Below are positions 44,413-56,197 of a stretch of 64,000 bases of DNA, in pieces; the first letter of the stretch is position 1, and each line of letters opens with the position of its first letter. Origin of the DNA: RPQJ01 sp963726665. Its GTDB lineage: Bacteria > Pseudomonadota > Gammaproteobacteria > Steroidobacterales > Steroidobacteraceae. Location of the stretch: NCBI GenBank assembly GCA_963726665.1, contig CAVSDW010000019.1:1-64000 (forward strand), given 5' to 3'. The notes beneath the pieces are model-generated. The model was not told the DNA's origin and did no database searches. It saw only the letters and a list, made by a program, of their open reading frames with translations. A program made the position numbers and the translations under genes.

Positions 44413-44443
44413 AAAAAAAATGGCCGACCCCTAAGTGTCGGCC
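44413..44443 (-). terminator. Rho-independent terminator downstream of vapBC
   Basis: On the minus strand a perfect 7-bp stem (GGCCGAC/GTCGGCC, 8-base loop) is followed by A and eight T residues. It lies about 100 bases beyond the VapC stop and just before the NHL gene, so it ends the toxin-antitoxin transcript. Confidence 0.85.
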
Positions 44444-44545
44444 CTCAACGGCTGCTTACGAGTGGATTGTACGCTGACCGTGTTCGTCCGCAGTTGGCCG
44501 AATTGAGACCTTCGCGAGCACGCTACGCCAACGCGTCTCGCTCAC

Positions 44546-44953
44546 TCACATCGCCTCGACGGCACCCGCGATATCAATCGCACGCTCGGGAAACGCCACG
44601 AGGATGGCCCGGTCCTCCGTCACGAGCCGGACACCAAGAATCTCCGCCAGCGCCACGAACTCCGAGTCGTATGCCGACAGCCGGCTTTGCTCCGTCACGT
44701 CGAAGACTCTGTCGCTGGGCAGGTAATGCTCACGCCCCGCAAGACCGGCCTCGGCCGCGGCCATGATCTCGCGCACCTGTGAATCATCGAGGCTGCCGTC
44801 GCGCCGATAGCCCGCCAGGATGCTGCGCATTTCGGATCGCCACAGCACAGGGACGTGCCATTCGGCATCGATCCTGCGCAGGCGATGCGCCAGCGCAGTC
44901 CGCTCTCCGTGAATCCAGCAGTAAGCGATGACGTTGCTGTCGACGACGATCAT
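44546..44953 (-). CDS. vapC: VapC-type PIN-domain toxin
   Basis: The 135-aa PIN protein has the acidic catalytic set: Asp5 in MIVVDSNVIAY, Glu in LWRSEMRSIL (about residue 41), Asp in LSAYDSEFVALAEILG (about 95) and the later TEDRAIL. PIN toxins are Mg-dependent RNases that cleave tRNA or rRNA. Its ATG overlaps the antitoxin stop by four bases (ATGA), the usual toxin-antitoxin arrangement. Confidence 0.9.
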   Translation of the reverse strand: MIVVDSNVIAYCWIHGERTALAHRLRRIDAEWHVPVLWRSEMRSILAGYRRDGSLDDSQVREIMAAAEAGLAGREHYLPSDRVFDVTEQSRLSAYDSEFVALAEILGVRLVTEDRAILVAFPERAIDIAGAVEAM

Positions 44954-45186
44954 GCCCTGCCTGCGTTGCGGAAGCGGCGGACCCGCGCGTGGTCCACGCG
45001 CGGCAGGGAGCTCACGAATTCTTCCATGGCCTTCTGTTCGGCAGCCACATCCACCGCAGGCGCTTCCAGCTGGGACTCGAGCAGCGCCAGGATTTCCCTG
45101 TTCAAGCTGCGATGGTTCGATTCCGCCCGCGCCTTGAGCTTCTGGTGCAGGGCGGTGGGGATGTTCTTCAGTGTCATGTTGAGCAT
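44950..45186 (-). CDS. vapB: Arc/FitA-type ribbon-helix-helix antitoxin
   Basis: The 78-aa protein has an N-terminal ribbon-helix-helix domain (MTLKNIPTALHQKLKARAES, NHRSLNREILALLESQL) and a C-terminal toxin-binding tail (MEEFVSSLPRVDHARV). ATG 45186 or 45177 may be the start. It neutralises VapC and represses its own operon through the GGTACC repeats just upstream. Confidence 0.88.
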   Translation of the reverse strand: MLNMTLKNIPTALHQKLKARAESNHRSLNREILALLESQLEAPAVDVAAEQKAMEEFVSSLPRVDHARVRRFRNAGRA

Positions 45187-45199
45187 GGACTTCTATGTT

Positions 45200-45219
45200 G
45201 GTACCGTTTCGGTACCGTT
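45200..45219. promoter_or_regulatory. Tandem operator repeats upstream of vapBC
   Basis: GGTACCGTT occurs twice, at 45200-45208 and 45211-45219, with an 11-base period of one helical turn. Each contains the palindrome GGTACC. This is typical of ribbon-helix-helix dimers binding side by side and lies 14-33 bases before the vapB start. Confidence 0.55.
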
Positions 45220-45366
45220 ATGGTGCAACACGTCCGCGCGATGGGCAAGCGTCGGCGGATGCTGCGGCGCCCCGGCTGATTGCCGCCACCTGAATTTGGC
45301 CCCGATGCGAACGGATTGACCGTCCCGGCGAATGGGATGGCGGGCAAGCCAGCTAAACTGCCGCCC

Positions 45367-47683
<2,317 letters not shown>

Positions 47684-47746
47684 GGCGCGAGATCCTCGCT
47701 GGAGCTGGGACCGCAGCTGCTGACGGAACCGGCGCTGGAGCCGTGG

Positions 47747-49280
47747 CTACAGCTGCGACTCGAACGGCAGCACCCGAGCGAGCCACGCCTGGAACCGCTG
47801 GCCAGGCGAGGCCAGCGGGTCGCGATCGTACGTCGTGGTGCCGTCGGTCCAGCTCAGGTCACCGTCGACGAGCGTCACGCTGCCAGGCCCGGGCGCCGTC
47901 GGACTGCGTGTCGAAGATCTGCTCGAACTGGCCCCCCAGGGCAGCGCTCCTCACCAGCACGCCCTGCTCGCAGTTGAGCGACGTGGAGCGCGGATCGAGG
48001 TTGTAGCTGCCGACGAAGAGCCGCTGGCCGTCGACCACCAGCGCCTTGGTGTGCAGGCTCGAGCCGCTGGACCCGAACATGCTGGCCTTGGTCTTGGCCG
48101 TCAGCGGCTTGAGTTCCCAGAGCTTCACGCCGCCCTCGAGCAGGTCCTTGCGGTACTGCGAATATCCGCCGTGCACCGCCGCCACGTCGTTCGCGGCCAG
48201 CGAGTTCGTCAGGATGCGCACCTGCCTGCCCTCCTTCGCCGCCGACACGAAGAAGCTGGTTCCCTGCTTGCCGGGCACGAAATACGGCGAGATCAGGGTC
48301 TGCGAGTGCTGGGCCGACTTCAAGACCGGCACCAGCGTGCTCAGGACGTCGGACTTCTCGAGGCCCTCCGCCTTCAGCGCCTTGAGCGGATCGTCGGAGA
48401 CGAACTGGAATTCGCTGCTCCACTCGAGCCGCCAGTCGCCCGCGACGAGTCGCTCGACGGAGTCGTCGCGCTTCAGCAGTTCCGCATAGGAACTGGTCTT
48501 GCCCTCCTCGACCGCCTGGCCGGCGACCCCGCGCAGCTTCTCGAGTGCCGCCGGCGTCACCGCCTCGGGGCTCAGGAGCGCAATCGGATACACGGCCCGC
48601 GAGTTCCAGTACTTGTCGAAGGAGGCGGACGCCTCGCGAACGATCGGACCCACCATCACGAAATCCAGGTCGACGAAGTTCACGTCCTCGCTCGCGCCGA
48701 AGTACTCGTCGCCCAGGTTGCGGCCCCCGACCAGTGCGATCCGGTTGTCCGCAATCCAGGTCTTGTTGTGCATGCGGTGATTCAGTCGCTTGCCGCTCGA
48801 CATGAAGTCGCCGATGAACGCCAGCGCGCCGCTGCGCGATGGCAGCGGGTTGAACATGCGCACCTCGATGTTGGGATGGGCATCGAGCGCCGCGAAGCCG
48901 TAGTTCTTGCTGCGCGCGTCCATGTCGTCCACGAGCAGGCGGACTTTCACGCCGCGGTCTGCCGCCATGAGGAGCGCATAGGCCAGGTAACGCCCGGTGA
49001 GGTCGTCGTCCCAGATGTAGGTCTGCACGTCGAGGCTGCGGTCCGCGAGTTGCGCGGTGCGCGCCCTGAGTGCAAACGCCGCGGGCCCCGTGCTGACGAG
49101 GTGAAATCCGGCGGCACCGGGGTGCTCCGCCTCCGCGGGCGCGATCGTCGAGTCGAGCCTGGTGCCCGTGCCGACCGGCACGGCCTGCTGGGGTGGGAGC
49201 GCCGGTCGCGGCGGCAGTTCCGCGCAGGCGGAAACCAGCAGGGCCAGGACTGGCAGGCACAGGCGAACGATCGTGCGCAT
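47747..49280 (-). CDS. Secreted phospholipase D-family protein (cardiolipin synthase-like; one frame break)
   Basis: From ATG 49280 a lipoprotein signal ends LALLVSAC. Two HKD motifs are present: MHNKTWIADNRIALVGGRN (about residues 169-187) and LHTKALVVDGQRLFVGSYNL (about 412-431), both with HxK and the downstream N. The frame breaks near 47880 (ARAWQ to VTLVDGDLSWTDGTTTYDRD), and the restored end QRFQAWLARVLPFESQL with TAG at 47747-47749 gives about 510 aa. Such enzymes act on phospholipids as hydrolases or cardiolipin synthases in the periplasm. It converges with YgiQ. Confidence 0.85.
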
Positions 49281-49430
49281 GGGGTCTCCCCAGGGCGGAA
49301 TGCGGGGCGGATGTCTGTGGCTGCCGATTCTACAGCGTGCCCCGCGTTCGCGGCCTGCTTCGCCGGTTCCGGCTGTACCCGGTCGGCGCGCCGTGGCGCG
49401 CCCGAGGCGACACCGTAAGCGCAGGCTCCT

Positions 49431-50240
49431 TTACCGCCGCCCGACCGGGAACAGCAATTTGACCGTGAGGTTCACCGTCCATTTCGGCGCAACGTAGTCG
49501 TCGGCGAAGTTGTATTCGTACGCTCCGGCGAACTGCACCGGCAGCTTGCCGAACTTCACCAGCTTGGCCAGCTTCACGCCCAGGGGCAACGCGGTCCAGG
49601 CATCCCTCTTCCAGTCGTAGGTGATGTTCATTTCGGACGTGCCGATGGACCACTTCTCCGGCAGCGAATAGTTGACGATCGGCTGCAGGATGCTGACGTT
49701 CACGTCTTCGCGGTCGCTGTCTCCGGCAAAGGAGAAGAGGTTCTGGTTGAACAGGCCCCACATCAGTTTTTCGCCGCGGGCGACGAAGCCGATCGCAGGA
49801 CCGATGGCCCACTTGCCCCCGCCGATCGCTTCGTCCGTGGCGGTCGGCGCGAGCAGCACCGGCCCGATGCCCCAGCGTCCCCAGGACTTCTCGAACTTGA
49901 TGAGATCGAACAGCACGAGGTCGCTCAAGCCGCTTTCGCCGGAGGGGCTGTCGGTCACGATGGGCAGCGTCAATCGCGCGATGTGCTCCAGGCTGCCGGT
50001 CGTGAACGGCACGGCCGAGCGCAGCAGGATGCTGTTGCCGCTCTCCTCGTCGAGCTGGTGGTAGGCGCCCGCGTAGATGTCCTGCACCTGCACGGACATC
50101 AGCGATGCCGTGGGGTCGCTCGCCGCCTGCTCCAGTGACTGGCCGCCGGCGCCTTCGTCCGCCGCCGCGGCACACTGCATGGCGCACAGGATCACCAATG
50201 CCGCCGGGATCAGCCGAGGCATCGCCCGGAATGTCTCCAT
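49431..50240 (-). CDS. Outer-membrane porin-like transporter (phenol meta-pathway type), copy 1
   Basis: The 269-aa protein has a signal peptide (MPRLIPAALVILCAMQCAAA) and beta-barrel-like strands with alternating aromatics: FEKSWGRWGIGPVLLAPTAT, KLMWGLFNQNLFSFAGDSDR, VSILQPIVNYSLPEKWSIGT. It ends with a terminal aromatic-rich strand, WTVNLTVKLLF. This is the pattern of the transporter family first noted in phenol-degradation loci (meta-cleavage pathway). ATG 50240 has AGGA seven bases upstream. A distant paralog is at 60144-61170, and both flank the DUF3604 genes. Confidence 0.78.
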   Translation of the reverse strand: METFRAMPRLIPAALVILCAMQCAAAADEGAGGQSLEQAASDPTASLMSVQVQDIYAGAYHQLDEESGNSILLRSAVPFTTGSLEHIARLTLPIVTDSPSGESGLSDLVLFDLIKFEKSWGRWGIGPVLLAPTATDEAIGGGKWAIGPAIGFVARGEKLMWGLFNQNLFSFAGDSDREDVNVSILQPIVNYSLPEKWSIGTSEMNITYDWKRDAWTALPLGVKLAKLVKFGKLPVQFAGAYEYNFADDYVAPKWTVNLTVKLLFPVGRR

Positions 50241-50269
50241 GGGCATTTCCTGGCGTCCCCGGCGACCCG

Positions 50270-50684
50270 TCATCGCTGCCCGTAGGCCGTCACTTCCGCT
50301 TTCCCGTTCAGGATTCCCTGGGTGTCGTACCAGAACTCGATCGTGCGGATACTGCGCTTGCCGCCCTTCAGGTCAATCGCACGGGTCTCGCTATCCTTCG
50401 CGATGTTCTCCCTGACGTCGAGCGTCTCGGGGGACGCCCGAGTCGTAGGTCACGACGACCCGGTGCATGTTGAGCGGCGAGTCCTTCACCCGGAACTTCA
50501 ACTTTCGGAAGTCGTCGTTCCGTCCCTCCACCTTGATCTTGTCGTGGTCGGCGCCGTGGCCCGCCGTGACCGTGCCGAGCTTGACCCAGGAGCCGTCATG
50601 CTTGTCGTTCTGGTTCGCGATCGCGCTGCCGCCCAGCAGCACGAGCGCCGCTGCGCTCACCACCCATCGTCGTACGCTGTTCAT
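50270..50684 (-). CDS. Small secreted protein, DUF2541-like (one frame break)
   Basis: From ATG 50684 the signal RRWVVSAAALVLLGGSAIA is followed by WVKLGTVTAGHGADHDKIKV and LKFRVKDSPLNMHRVVVTYD. The frame breaks in a CCCCC run near 50436 and continues as ETLDVRENIAKDSETRAIDL, KGGKRSIRTIEFWYDTQG to a TGA at 50270-50272. One extra base removed gives 137 aa. The strand pattern resembles YaaI-like DUF2541 proteins, but the match is by eye only. It overlaps neither neighbour after correction. Confidence 0.65.
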
Positions 50685-50718
50685 TTCTCTTCTCCAGGAT
50701 GTCCAATGTTCTGAACGA

Positions 50719-51576
50719 TCAATTCGAACGCGACAGTCCCGTCGGAGTCACCCGGCCGCGCCACTTCATGTACGGAATGATCACGAGTGCCGACGCCAGC
50801 GTGTAGGCCACGATCAGCACTACGGTGCGAGGCCCAGGGGTCGCGGCGGCAATCACCATCGCCACGCCGACGTGTCGCGTCGCGCACGTGACCGCGAGCG
50901 CGGTGCGATCGTTCGGGTCCGGACCGCCCATCAGGTGCCCGACGCCGAGTGCTGCAAGCGTGAATCCGCCCAGCGTCAGGATCGGCGGGCCGAGGATGGC
51001 GCCCAGCACCTGCCAGTGCGTTGCCAGCAGCAGCAGGGCACAGGCCGAAAAGACGATGCCCACGAACTTCAGCAGCGCGTCGGACAGGCGCGCGCTTGCA
51101 TCGGGCAGGAACCAGCGCACCGCGATGCCCAGCAGCATCGGCAACAGGAACGACTTGCCGAGGACGCCGGCCACCGTGGCCGGATCGAGCGCCTCCAGGC
51201 GGTCAATGCGTGGCCCGAGCAGCAGGAGCCACGCGGGTACCGTGACGATTGCCAGCAGCGAGCTCACGACCACGAGCGAAATGACGTACTGCTCGTTGCC
51301 CAATCGCATCAACTTGCGGGGCAGCATCGGCGCGCCTGCCGAGATCGCCAGCACCACGAGCGCGAGTTCCAGCGCAGCGGGCAGCTGCAGGAGCTTCACC
51401 GCCGCCAGCGCGAGCAGGGGTACGACGACGTACATCGCCAGCAGCGAGCGGAGCATCACGAACGGACGCTGCGTCAGGTAGGAGAGATCCTTGAGTCGCG
51501 AATCGAGGCCCACGGCGAAGATGAGCAGGGCGACTGACACCTTGAGGGTGAGCAGGAGGATTGCGGTCAGACCCAT
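50719..51576 (-). CDS. Bile-acid:sodium symporter (BASS) family protein
   Basis: The 285-aa protein has nine or ten helices and BASS motifs such as VLAISAGAPMLPRKLMRLGN and ALAVTCATRHVGVAMVIAAA (the crossover region with conserved Thr/Arg). BASS proteins carry organic anions with Na+ across the inner membrane. Placed between DUF3604 and porin-like genes, it would complete an uptake route. It starts with MGLTAILLLTLKVSVALLIF. Confidence 0.85.
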   Translation of the reverse strand: MGLTAILLLTLKVSVALLIFAVGLDSRLKDLSYLTQRPFVMLRSLLAMYVVVPLLALAAVKLLQLPAALELALVVLAISAGAPMLPRKLMRLGNEQYVISLVVVSSLLAIVTVPAWLLLLGPRIDRLEALDPATVAGVLGKSFLLPMLLGIAVRWFLPDASARLSDALLKFVGIVFSACALLLLATHWQVLGAILGPPILTLGGFTLAALGVGHLMGGPDPNDRTALAVTCATRHVGVAMVIAAATPGPRTVVLIVAYTLASALVIIPYMKWRGRVTPTGLSRSN

Positions 51577-51598
51577 GGTGCACCTCGTAGACGACTAG

Positions 51599-51618
51599 GG
51601 CCTGCGGCCCGGCAGGCC
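51599..51618. terminator. GC hairpin between DUF3604 and BASS genes
   Basis: GGCCTGC and GCAGGCC pair around a 6-base loop, in the 140-base gap after the DUF3604 stop. There is no T-run, so it could be a weak terminator or processing site only. Confidence 0.35.
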
Positions 51619-51716
51619 TTGCATGAACTTGTTCTGTCCTGCGAAAAATCCGCGGGATCGACTCACGATTCAGCCGAAGCCGAGTGGCCGTGAGCCGACC
51701 CGCGGAAGGGGGCCGT

Positions 51717-53588
51717 TTACCCGCCGCTCGGCGAGTACCAGATCGGGGAGGTCCAGGCACGCTCCTGGATCGTCGCCGGGAAGTCCTTCGGCGGGTCGAT
51801 GCCAAGTGCCTTTGCGTCGTAGGTGGACCAGCGGGGCGTCGGGATCTCGAGGACCCTGACGTAGTAGAACGCCGGGACCGCCGGGTCGAAATCCGGGTCC
51901 TTCCAGATCGTGGCCAGCTCGGGGCTGCCGATCGTGTTGGTGTACGAAGCGTTCTTGATGTCGACGCTGTTGCCGACCGAGGGCAACTTGCCATCCGCAC
52001 CGATCTTGCGGTTGCCGGACCAGGCTACGTCGTAGATCTTGTCGTGCGCCTTGCCTGCGGCGTCCACCCAGCCCTTGATCACCTGGATCCGGTCGAGATT
52101 GCCGCTGTTCGGGTCCTTCGATGCAGCGATCATCAGCCGCGGCGCGGCCTTCTTTGCGGCAGGCTTGAGATCGCCGCCCATGGGCACGCCGTTCCTGTAG
52201 CCGACACGCACCCATTCCTTGTCGCCCGGCTTCGCGTCGCCGAAGTCGAACCCGCCGAACACGCGCACGACGATTCGCGTTCCGCTGGTGGCCCAGGTCT
52301 CCTTGCGTGCCATGGCGTCGTAGATGGATTCGCGGGTGTTCTCCTCCGCCCAGACGCAGGAGAGCCCGGCCGAACCCTGCTCGATCTTCGACGGCTCGCC
52401 GGGAACGCCCTCGAGCAGCCGCGCATGCGGGGTGCTCGACTTGAGGTTGTGCTCGCCCGTGAATGCAAACTCCTCGTGCGAGACGATCGCGGTGTGGATG
52501 TCGCCGCCACCGACGACGCCGTACTTGAACGGATTGACGCCGATGCTCTTCTCGAGCGCCAGGCCGTTCTCGAAGGCGTTGCGAACGTAATTGGTCGTCA
52601 CCACCTTGACCGTACCGGGCCCGGCAACGGGCTTGGTCCACAGCTCGAAGCTGGCGAACTCGTCGTTCGGCGCCACGCCGGGGTTGGTCTCCGACTGCCC
52701 CTTGGTCTGCACGATTTCGGTCAGCCGCTCATTTCGCGCCCGCGTCTCGGCATAAGCACGTGTGATCGGCTTGCCGTCGGAATCCGTGAGGGCGAACATG
52801 GCGCCGTTGCTCAGGTTGCCGTTGTGCGGAATCGCGAGCAACTGCGTCCCCTTGGCGCGCTGGGCGTCCATCCACTTCCAGAGGTCCTCGGGCCTCTGCG
52901 AATCGAAATACGAGAACGGCACCGGCAGGTTCTTGCTCGACCGGAAGATGACGTTCCGGTGCAGGTTCGACATGTTCGGCTGCGACGACCACTCGTAGCC
53001 GACCAGCGTGGTGAATTTGCCCGGTTCGTTGAAACTGTCGGCGATGTGGATGTACTGGTCCCAGATCGTGCGCTTGAGCGCAGGGTCCGCCAGCACCGGG
53101 TCGGCCTTGATGCTGCCGTCGGGCTGAATCGTCTCGGAGACAAGCTTGTAGAAGACCTTCGTGGCTTTCGTCACGTCGTCGCCCGAACTGGTGACCTCCT
53201 GGGCCAGTGCGTGCTTGGACAGCGGATCATTCGGGTCGTACATGCGCAGCAGCACGCCGAGGTACTCGGAGTGGTCCGAGACCGCGAGGAAATCGAGCGG
53301 CACCTTGAGCTGCACGTCGTAGCCGGCCGGGTGCTTCACCTTCTCGCCGCGCGCGTGGCGATAGGAGGTGTCCGGTCCCAGCCGGACGTTGTAGATCGCC
53401 TCGTCGAACGACCACCCGGTGTGCTGGTGTGTCTGGCCGAAGTAGGGATTGCGCAGCTCGTTGTATCCCTTCGTGTGCGCAGGCGCGGCCTGCTCGGCTG
53501 CCGACGCCGCCAGCGACGAGAGCGCCAGGGCGAGGCCGATCGCGGTTGCAACCAGCCGGGATGATCGATTCGTGCTTTGAGATTTCAC
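51717..53588 (-). CDS. DUF3604 secreted PHP-like metallohydrolase, copy A (intact)
   Basis: The 623-aa protein begins at GTG 53588 with GGAGA before it and a signal peptide (LVATAIGLALALSSLAASAA). Histidine/aspartate motifs are in the order of PHP-type metal sites: YFGQTHQHTGWS, FLAVSDHSEYLGV, LVGYEWSSQP, LHRNVIFR, LAIPHNGNLSNG, GGGDIHTAIVSHEEFA. The end reads ERAWTSPIWYSPSGG. The family is uncharacterised; known PHP enzymes are phosphoesterases or other metal-dependent hydrolases. It is the only unbroken copy of three in the window. Confidence 0.85.
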   Translation of the reverse strand: MKSQSTNRSSRLVATAIGLALALSSLAASAAEQAAPAHTKGYNELRNPYFGQTHQHTGWSFDEAIYNVRLGPDTSYRHARGEKVKHPAGYDVQLKVPLDFLAVSDHSEYLGVLLRMYDPNDPLSKHALAQEVTSSGDDVTKATKVFYKLVSETIQPDGSIKADPVLADPALKRTIWDQYIHIADSFNEPGKFTTLVGYEWSSQPNMSNLHRNVIFRSSKNLPVPFSYFDSQRPEDLWKWMDAQRAKGTQLLAIPHNGNLSNGAMFALTDSDGKPITRAYAETRARNERLTEIVQTKGQSETNPGVAPNDEFASFELWTKPVAGPGTVKVVTTNYVRNAFENGLALEKSIGVNPFKYGVVGGGDIHTAIVSHEEFAFTGEHNLKSSTPHARLLEGVPGEPSKIEQGSAGLSCVWAEENTRESIYDAMARKETWATSGTRIVVRVFGGFDFGDAKPGDKEWVRVGYRNGVPMGGDLKPAAKKAAPRLMIAASKDPNSGNLDRIQVIKGWVDAAGKAHDKIYDVAWSGNRKIGADGKLPSVGNSVDIKNASYTNTIGSPELATIWKDPDFDPAVPAFYYVRVLEIPTPRWSTYDAKALGIDPPKDFPATIQERAWTSPIWYSPSGG

Positions 53589-53671
53589 TTCTTGTCTCCG
53601 GAAAAAATACGCCCGCGAGTCAATCGAACACCGCGTTTCCTGTCCTGTGACGACACGTCCAGGCGTCCCTG

Positions 53672-54040
53672 TCAGTTGTAGCTTTCGAAATACTGCGTGA
53701 CGAGCTGATCGAGAAACGTCTGAAGTCTCGTCGTCCGTGCCCGACCGAAGCCTCGCCGTCGCGAAGATCTTTCCGTGGATCGATCGACCGCGACCGCCGC
53801 AGCATCGATGAGCGGCGCGTCCGGCATCGGTGACACTTCGCCGACGCCACTGCCAGCATCGGCGGCAGGCATCGGGACCTGGCTCGCTGCAGCTGGTGCG
53901 CTGTCGCCGTCGGAGCCGAACGAGTCGGCACCTGCCGCCGTTGCCGCCAGGATCAGCAGCAGCCCGGTCGTCGCGGTGAGCCGCCTGCAAATCCGTTTCG
54001 CGCCGAGTGAAGTGCATCTCGATACCTGCCGACCCGTCAT
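53672..54040 (-). CDS. Secreted hypothetical protein in the DUF3604 cluster
   Basis: From ATG 54040 the 122-aa product has a signal peptide (LTATTGLLLILAATAAGA), an acidic Ala/Pro-rich middle and a basic end (RRRGFGRARTTRLQTFLDQL). The start overlaps the DUF3300 stop by four bases, so the two are coupled. I see no known domain. Confidence 0.55.
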   Translation of the reverse strand: MTGRQVSRCTSLGAKRICRRLTATTGLLLILAATAAGADSFGSDGDSAPAAASQVPMPAADAGSGVGEVSPMPDAPLIDAAAVAVDRSTERSSRRRGFGRARTTRLQTFLDQLVTQYFESYN

Positions 54041-55723
54041 CCGGGCGTCTTTTTCTTCGCGCCCTTTGGCTTCGCAGGCGCAGCGCCCTTGGGCTTCGCG
54101 GGCGCAGCGGCAGGCTTGGTCGGCTTGGCACGATCGCCGCCGCTCTTGGCCCCCGAGGCGGCGCCCGACTTGGCGCGCTCCGGCGCGCTGGACGGCATCG
54201 CCGCAGGCTTGCTCGCGGGCTTGGTCGACCTTCGCCGGCGACGGTGTTGCGTTGGCGCGATCCGACGCGGTGGGACGCGCAGCACTCGCCGACGGCTTGG
54301 CATCCGGGCGACTGACATTCGGCGCCGCTGCCTTGGCCGCGGGCTTTGCGGCGGGCGTCGCGCTCGTCGCCTTGCTCCTGGCGTCCGCGGCGTTCGACTG
54401 GCCGCCCGCGTAGGTACCCTGCACCTTCGGCACGTCGCGAGGCCAGTGGAGGCTGCGCCGGGCCTGGCGTCCGGCACCTTGCTCTTCGCGCCCTGCTGCG
54501 CGCCCGCATAGGAACTCTGGCCTTTCCAGGCGTCCGGGCCGGGCGCCGGGCGCTTCGGTCCCTGCTTGGCCTGCGCATTCAACGAATTCAGTTCCGGGCG
54601 ATTCGGCTTGGCCGCCGTGATCGGGCTGTTTGCCTTGCGCGACTGTCCGTCCCGATTTGCGCCGTTGTAACCCGACCGGTTGTTGTCGTAGTGATCCCAG
54701 TAGCTGTTGCCGCCGGTGTTGACGACGATGTTGCCGTTGTTCACGTAATTGTTGCCGTTGCGCCCGCCGTATCCGGGCGGACGGTTGTACCCGTTGCTCG
54801 GGTAATAGCCATTGCCGTACCTCGGGTAGTACGGACGCGGCGGGTAGTACGGCATCGGCGGGCCGTAGTACCGCGGGTTGTAGTAGCCCTTCTTGTACCA
54901 GTCGTCGTCGTCGTCGTCGAAGATGTTGGCGACGAGGATTCCCGCGCCGAACGAAAGCAGCCCGGTGGCGACCAGCGCGCCGGTGCTGTGTCCCGTGGTG
55001 GTCGTCGTCGTGGTCGTTGCAGGCGCGACCGCCGGCGCGGGCGGCGGCGCGTAGACCGCAACCGGGTCGTACTGCGGCACATAGACGACGCCGTCGGACG
55101 CAGGCTTCAGCACCACGACCTCCTTGCCGTCCTGGACTTCATTGGCGACCTGCATCTGCGGCGACGACTTGAGGTTGCCGACCGATTCCGCCTGCTGGCG
55201 CAGGCGCTGCACCGCATCGAGCACGCCCGCCTGGTCGTTGACGAATGCCTGGCCGAGCTCGGCCGTCCAGCCCATCTCCTGGCACATCATGTCGATGACT
55301 TCCGGCGACTGCAGGAGTCCGCGCACCGGCGGCGTGAAGCCCACCTGCTTCGCGGCCTCGTCGAGCGCCTTGCCCTCGAGGCCCGGGTTCTGCAGCAGCC
55401 AGTTGCCCGCGTCGAGCACTTCCTGGGGATTCGTCGATGCGACGAGCACCTCGCCAAGCACCGGGTCCGGGTACAGCGCGACCGGTGCCAGCAGCTCTTC
55501 CATCGCCTCCGGCGTCCAGGTCGTCGTGGTGGCCTGCAGGGGCTGCGGGGGTTGCGCAGCGGCCTGCTGGGCAGCGTCCGGAACCGTCTGCGCCGTGGCG
55601 GCAGGTGGGGTTGCCGGGGCCGAAGGAGCCGGCTCCTTGCTGCCGCAGCCCGACAGGGCGACCGCAACGGCGATGGACAGCGCGAGAGAGAGTCCGTGCA
55701 GAGGTCTTCGATATGAAATCCAT
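54037..55723 (-). CDS. DUF3300 lipoprotein (three or more frame breaks)
   Basis: The natural start is ATG 55723 (AGGAGATTTTC). One surplus G just after it would restore YRRPLHGLSLALSIAVAVAL followed by SGCGSKEPA, a lipoprotein signal. The DUF3300 domain is intact (MEELLAPVALYPDPVLGEVL, WLLQNPGLEGKALDEAA, MMCQEMGWTAELGQAFVNDQ, VVYVPQYDPVAVY). A Gly/Tyr/Asn-rich tail follows, and a Lys/Pro/Ala-rich end with breaks near 54460 and 54225. About 560 aa. DUF3300 proteins are envelope proteins of unknown role, often next to DUF2950 genes. Confidence 0.8.
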
Positions 55724-55834
55724 GAAAATCTCCTGTCCTTGCCGTTCAGGCATCTGGCCTGTCGTCATGTTGTCCCGCGCGTCGCCGTTCCGACGCATCG
55801 ATCACCGTTCAAGTTCGGGCCGGTGGGCCTACGC

Positions 55835-56131
55835 TCAATTGCTGTCCGACCAGCCGCCGTTGTTGCTGTCGTTGTTCTTCTTGTCCTTGTTGTCCTTGTC
55901 GTCTTTCTTGTCTTTCTTGTCTTTCTTGTCCTTGTCGCCGAGGCCAGCCGTATCGTGGGCAGCCTCCTTCGCGTCGCAGCGTCCGCCGACGCCGACCGTC
56001 GCCTTCGCGGCCGCGCTCTTCGCGGCTTTCTCCGCGGTGCAATCCGGGTCGAGCGGACCCGCGCTGACCGCCGTCACTGCCAGCGCCAGCGCAAGCCCCA
56101 GGCCCAGTCGCGACTTGAATGAATTGATCAT
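55835..56131 (-). CDS. Small secreted Lys/Asp-rich protein
   Basis: The 98-aa protein has a signal peptide (LGLGLALALAVTAVSAG) and a two-cysteine middle (CTAEKAAKSAAAK, RCDAKEAAHDTAG). Its low-complexity tail is DKDKKDKKDKKDDKDNKDKK ending SNNGGWSDSN. The tail could bind metal or polyanions. It lies between DUF3300 and a DUF3604 gene in the same orientation. Confidence 0.65.
   Translation of the reverse strand: MINSFKSRLGLGLALALAVTAVSAGPLDPDCTAEKAAKSAAAKATVGVGGRCDAKEAAHDTAGLGDKDKKDKKDKKDDKDNKDKKNNDSNNGGWSDSN
55878..55936. repeat. 9-bp tandem repeat coding the Lys/Asp tail
   Basis: TCTTTCTTG occurs three times in succession (55902-55928), flanked by TTGTCC variants. It encodes DKK units on the minus strand and is a likely slippage site. 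Confidence 0.7.
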
Positions 56132-56197
56132 GGTTGCTCTCCTGTCGGTAATATCAAAACGGCCGCGCAGACATCCGCTGCGACACGGCCTCCTGTG

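Noticed and set aside
51717..54578. Long N-terminal extension of DUF3604 copy A
   Set aside because: The GTG at 53588 has a ribosome site and signal peptide; the upstream part is antisense-like and covers two other genes.
55878..55936. 9-bp repeats as a CRISPR or origin iteron
   Set aside because: No spacers, no AT-rich region and no rep or cas genes; the repeats encode the Lys/Asp tail in frame.
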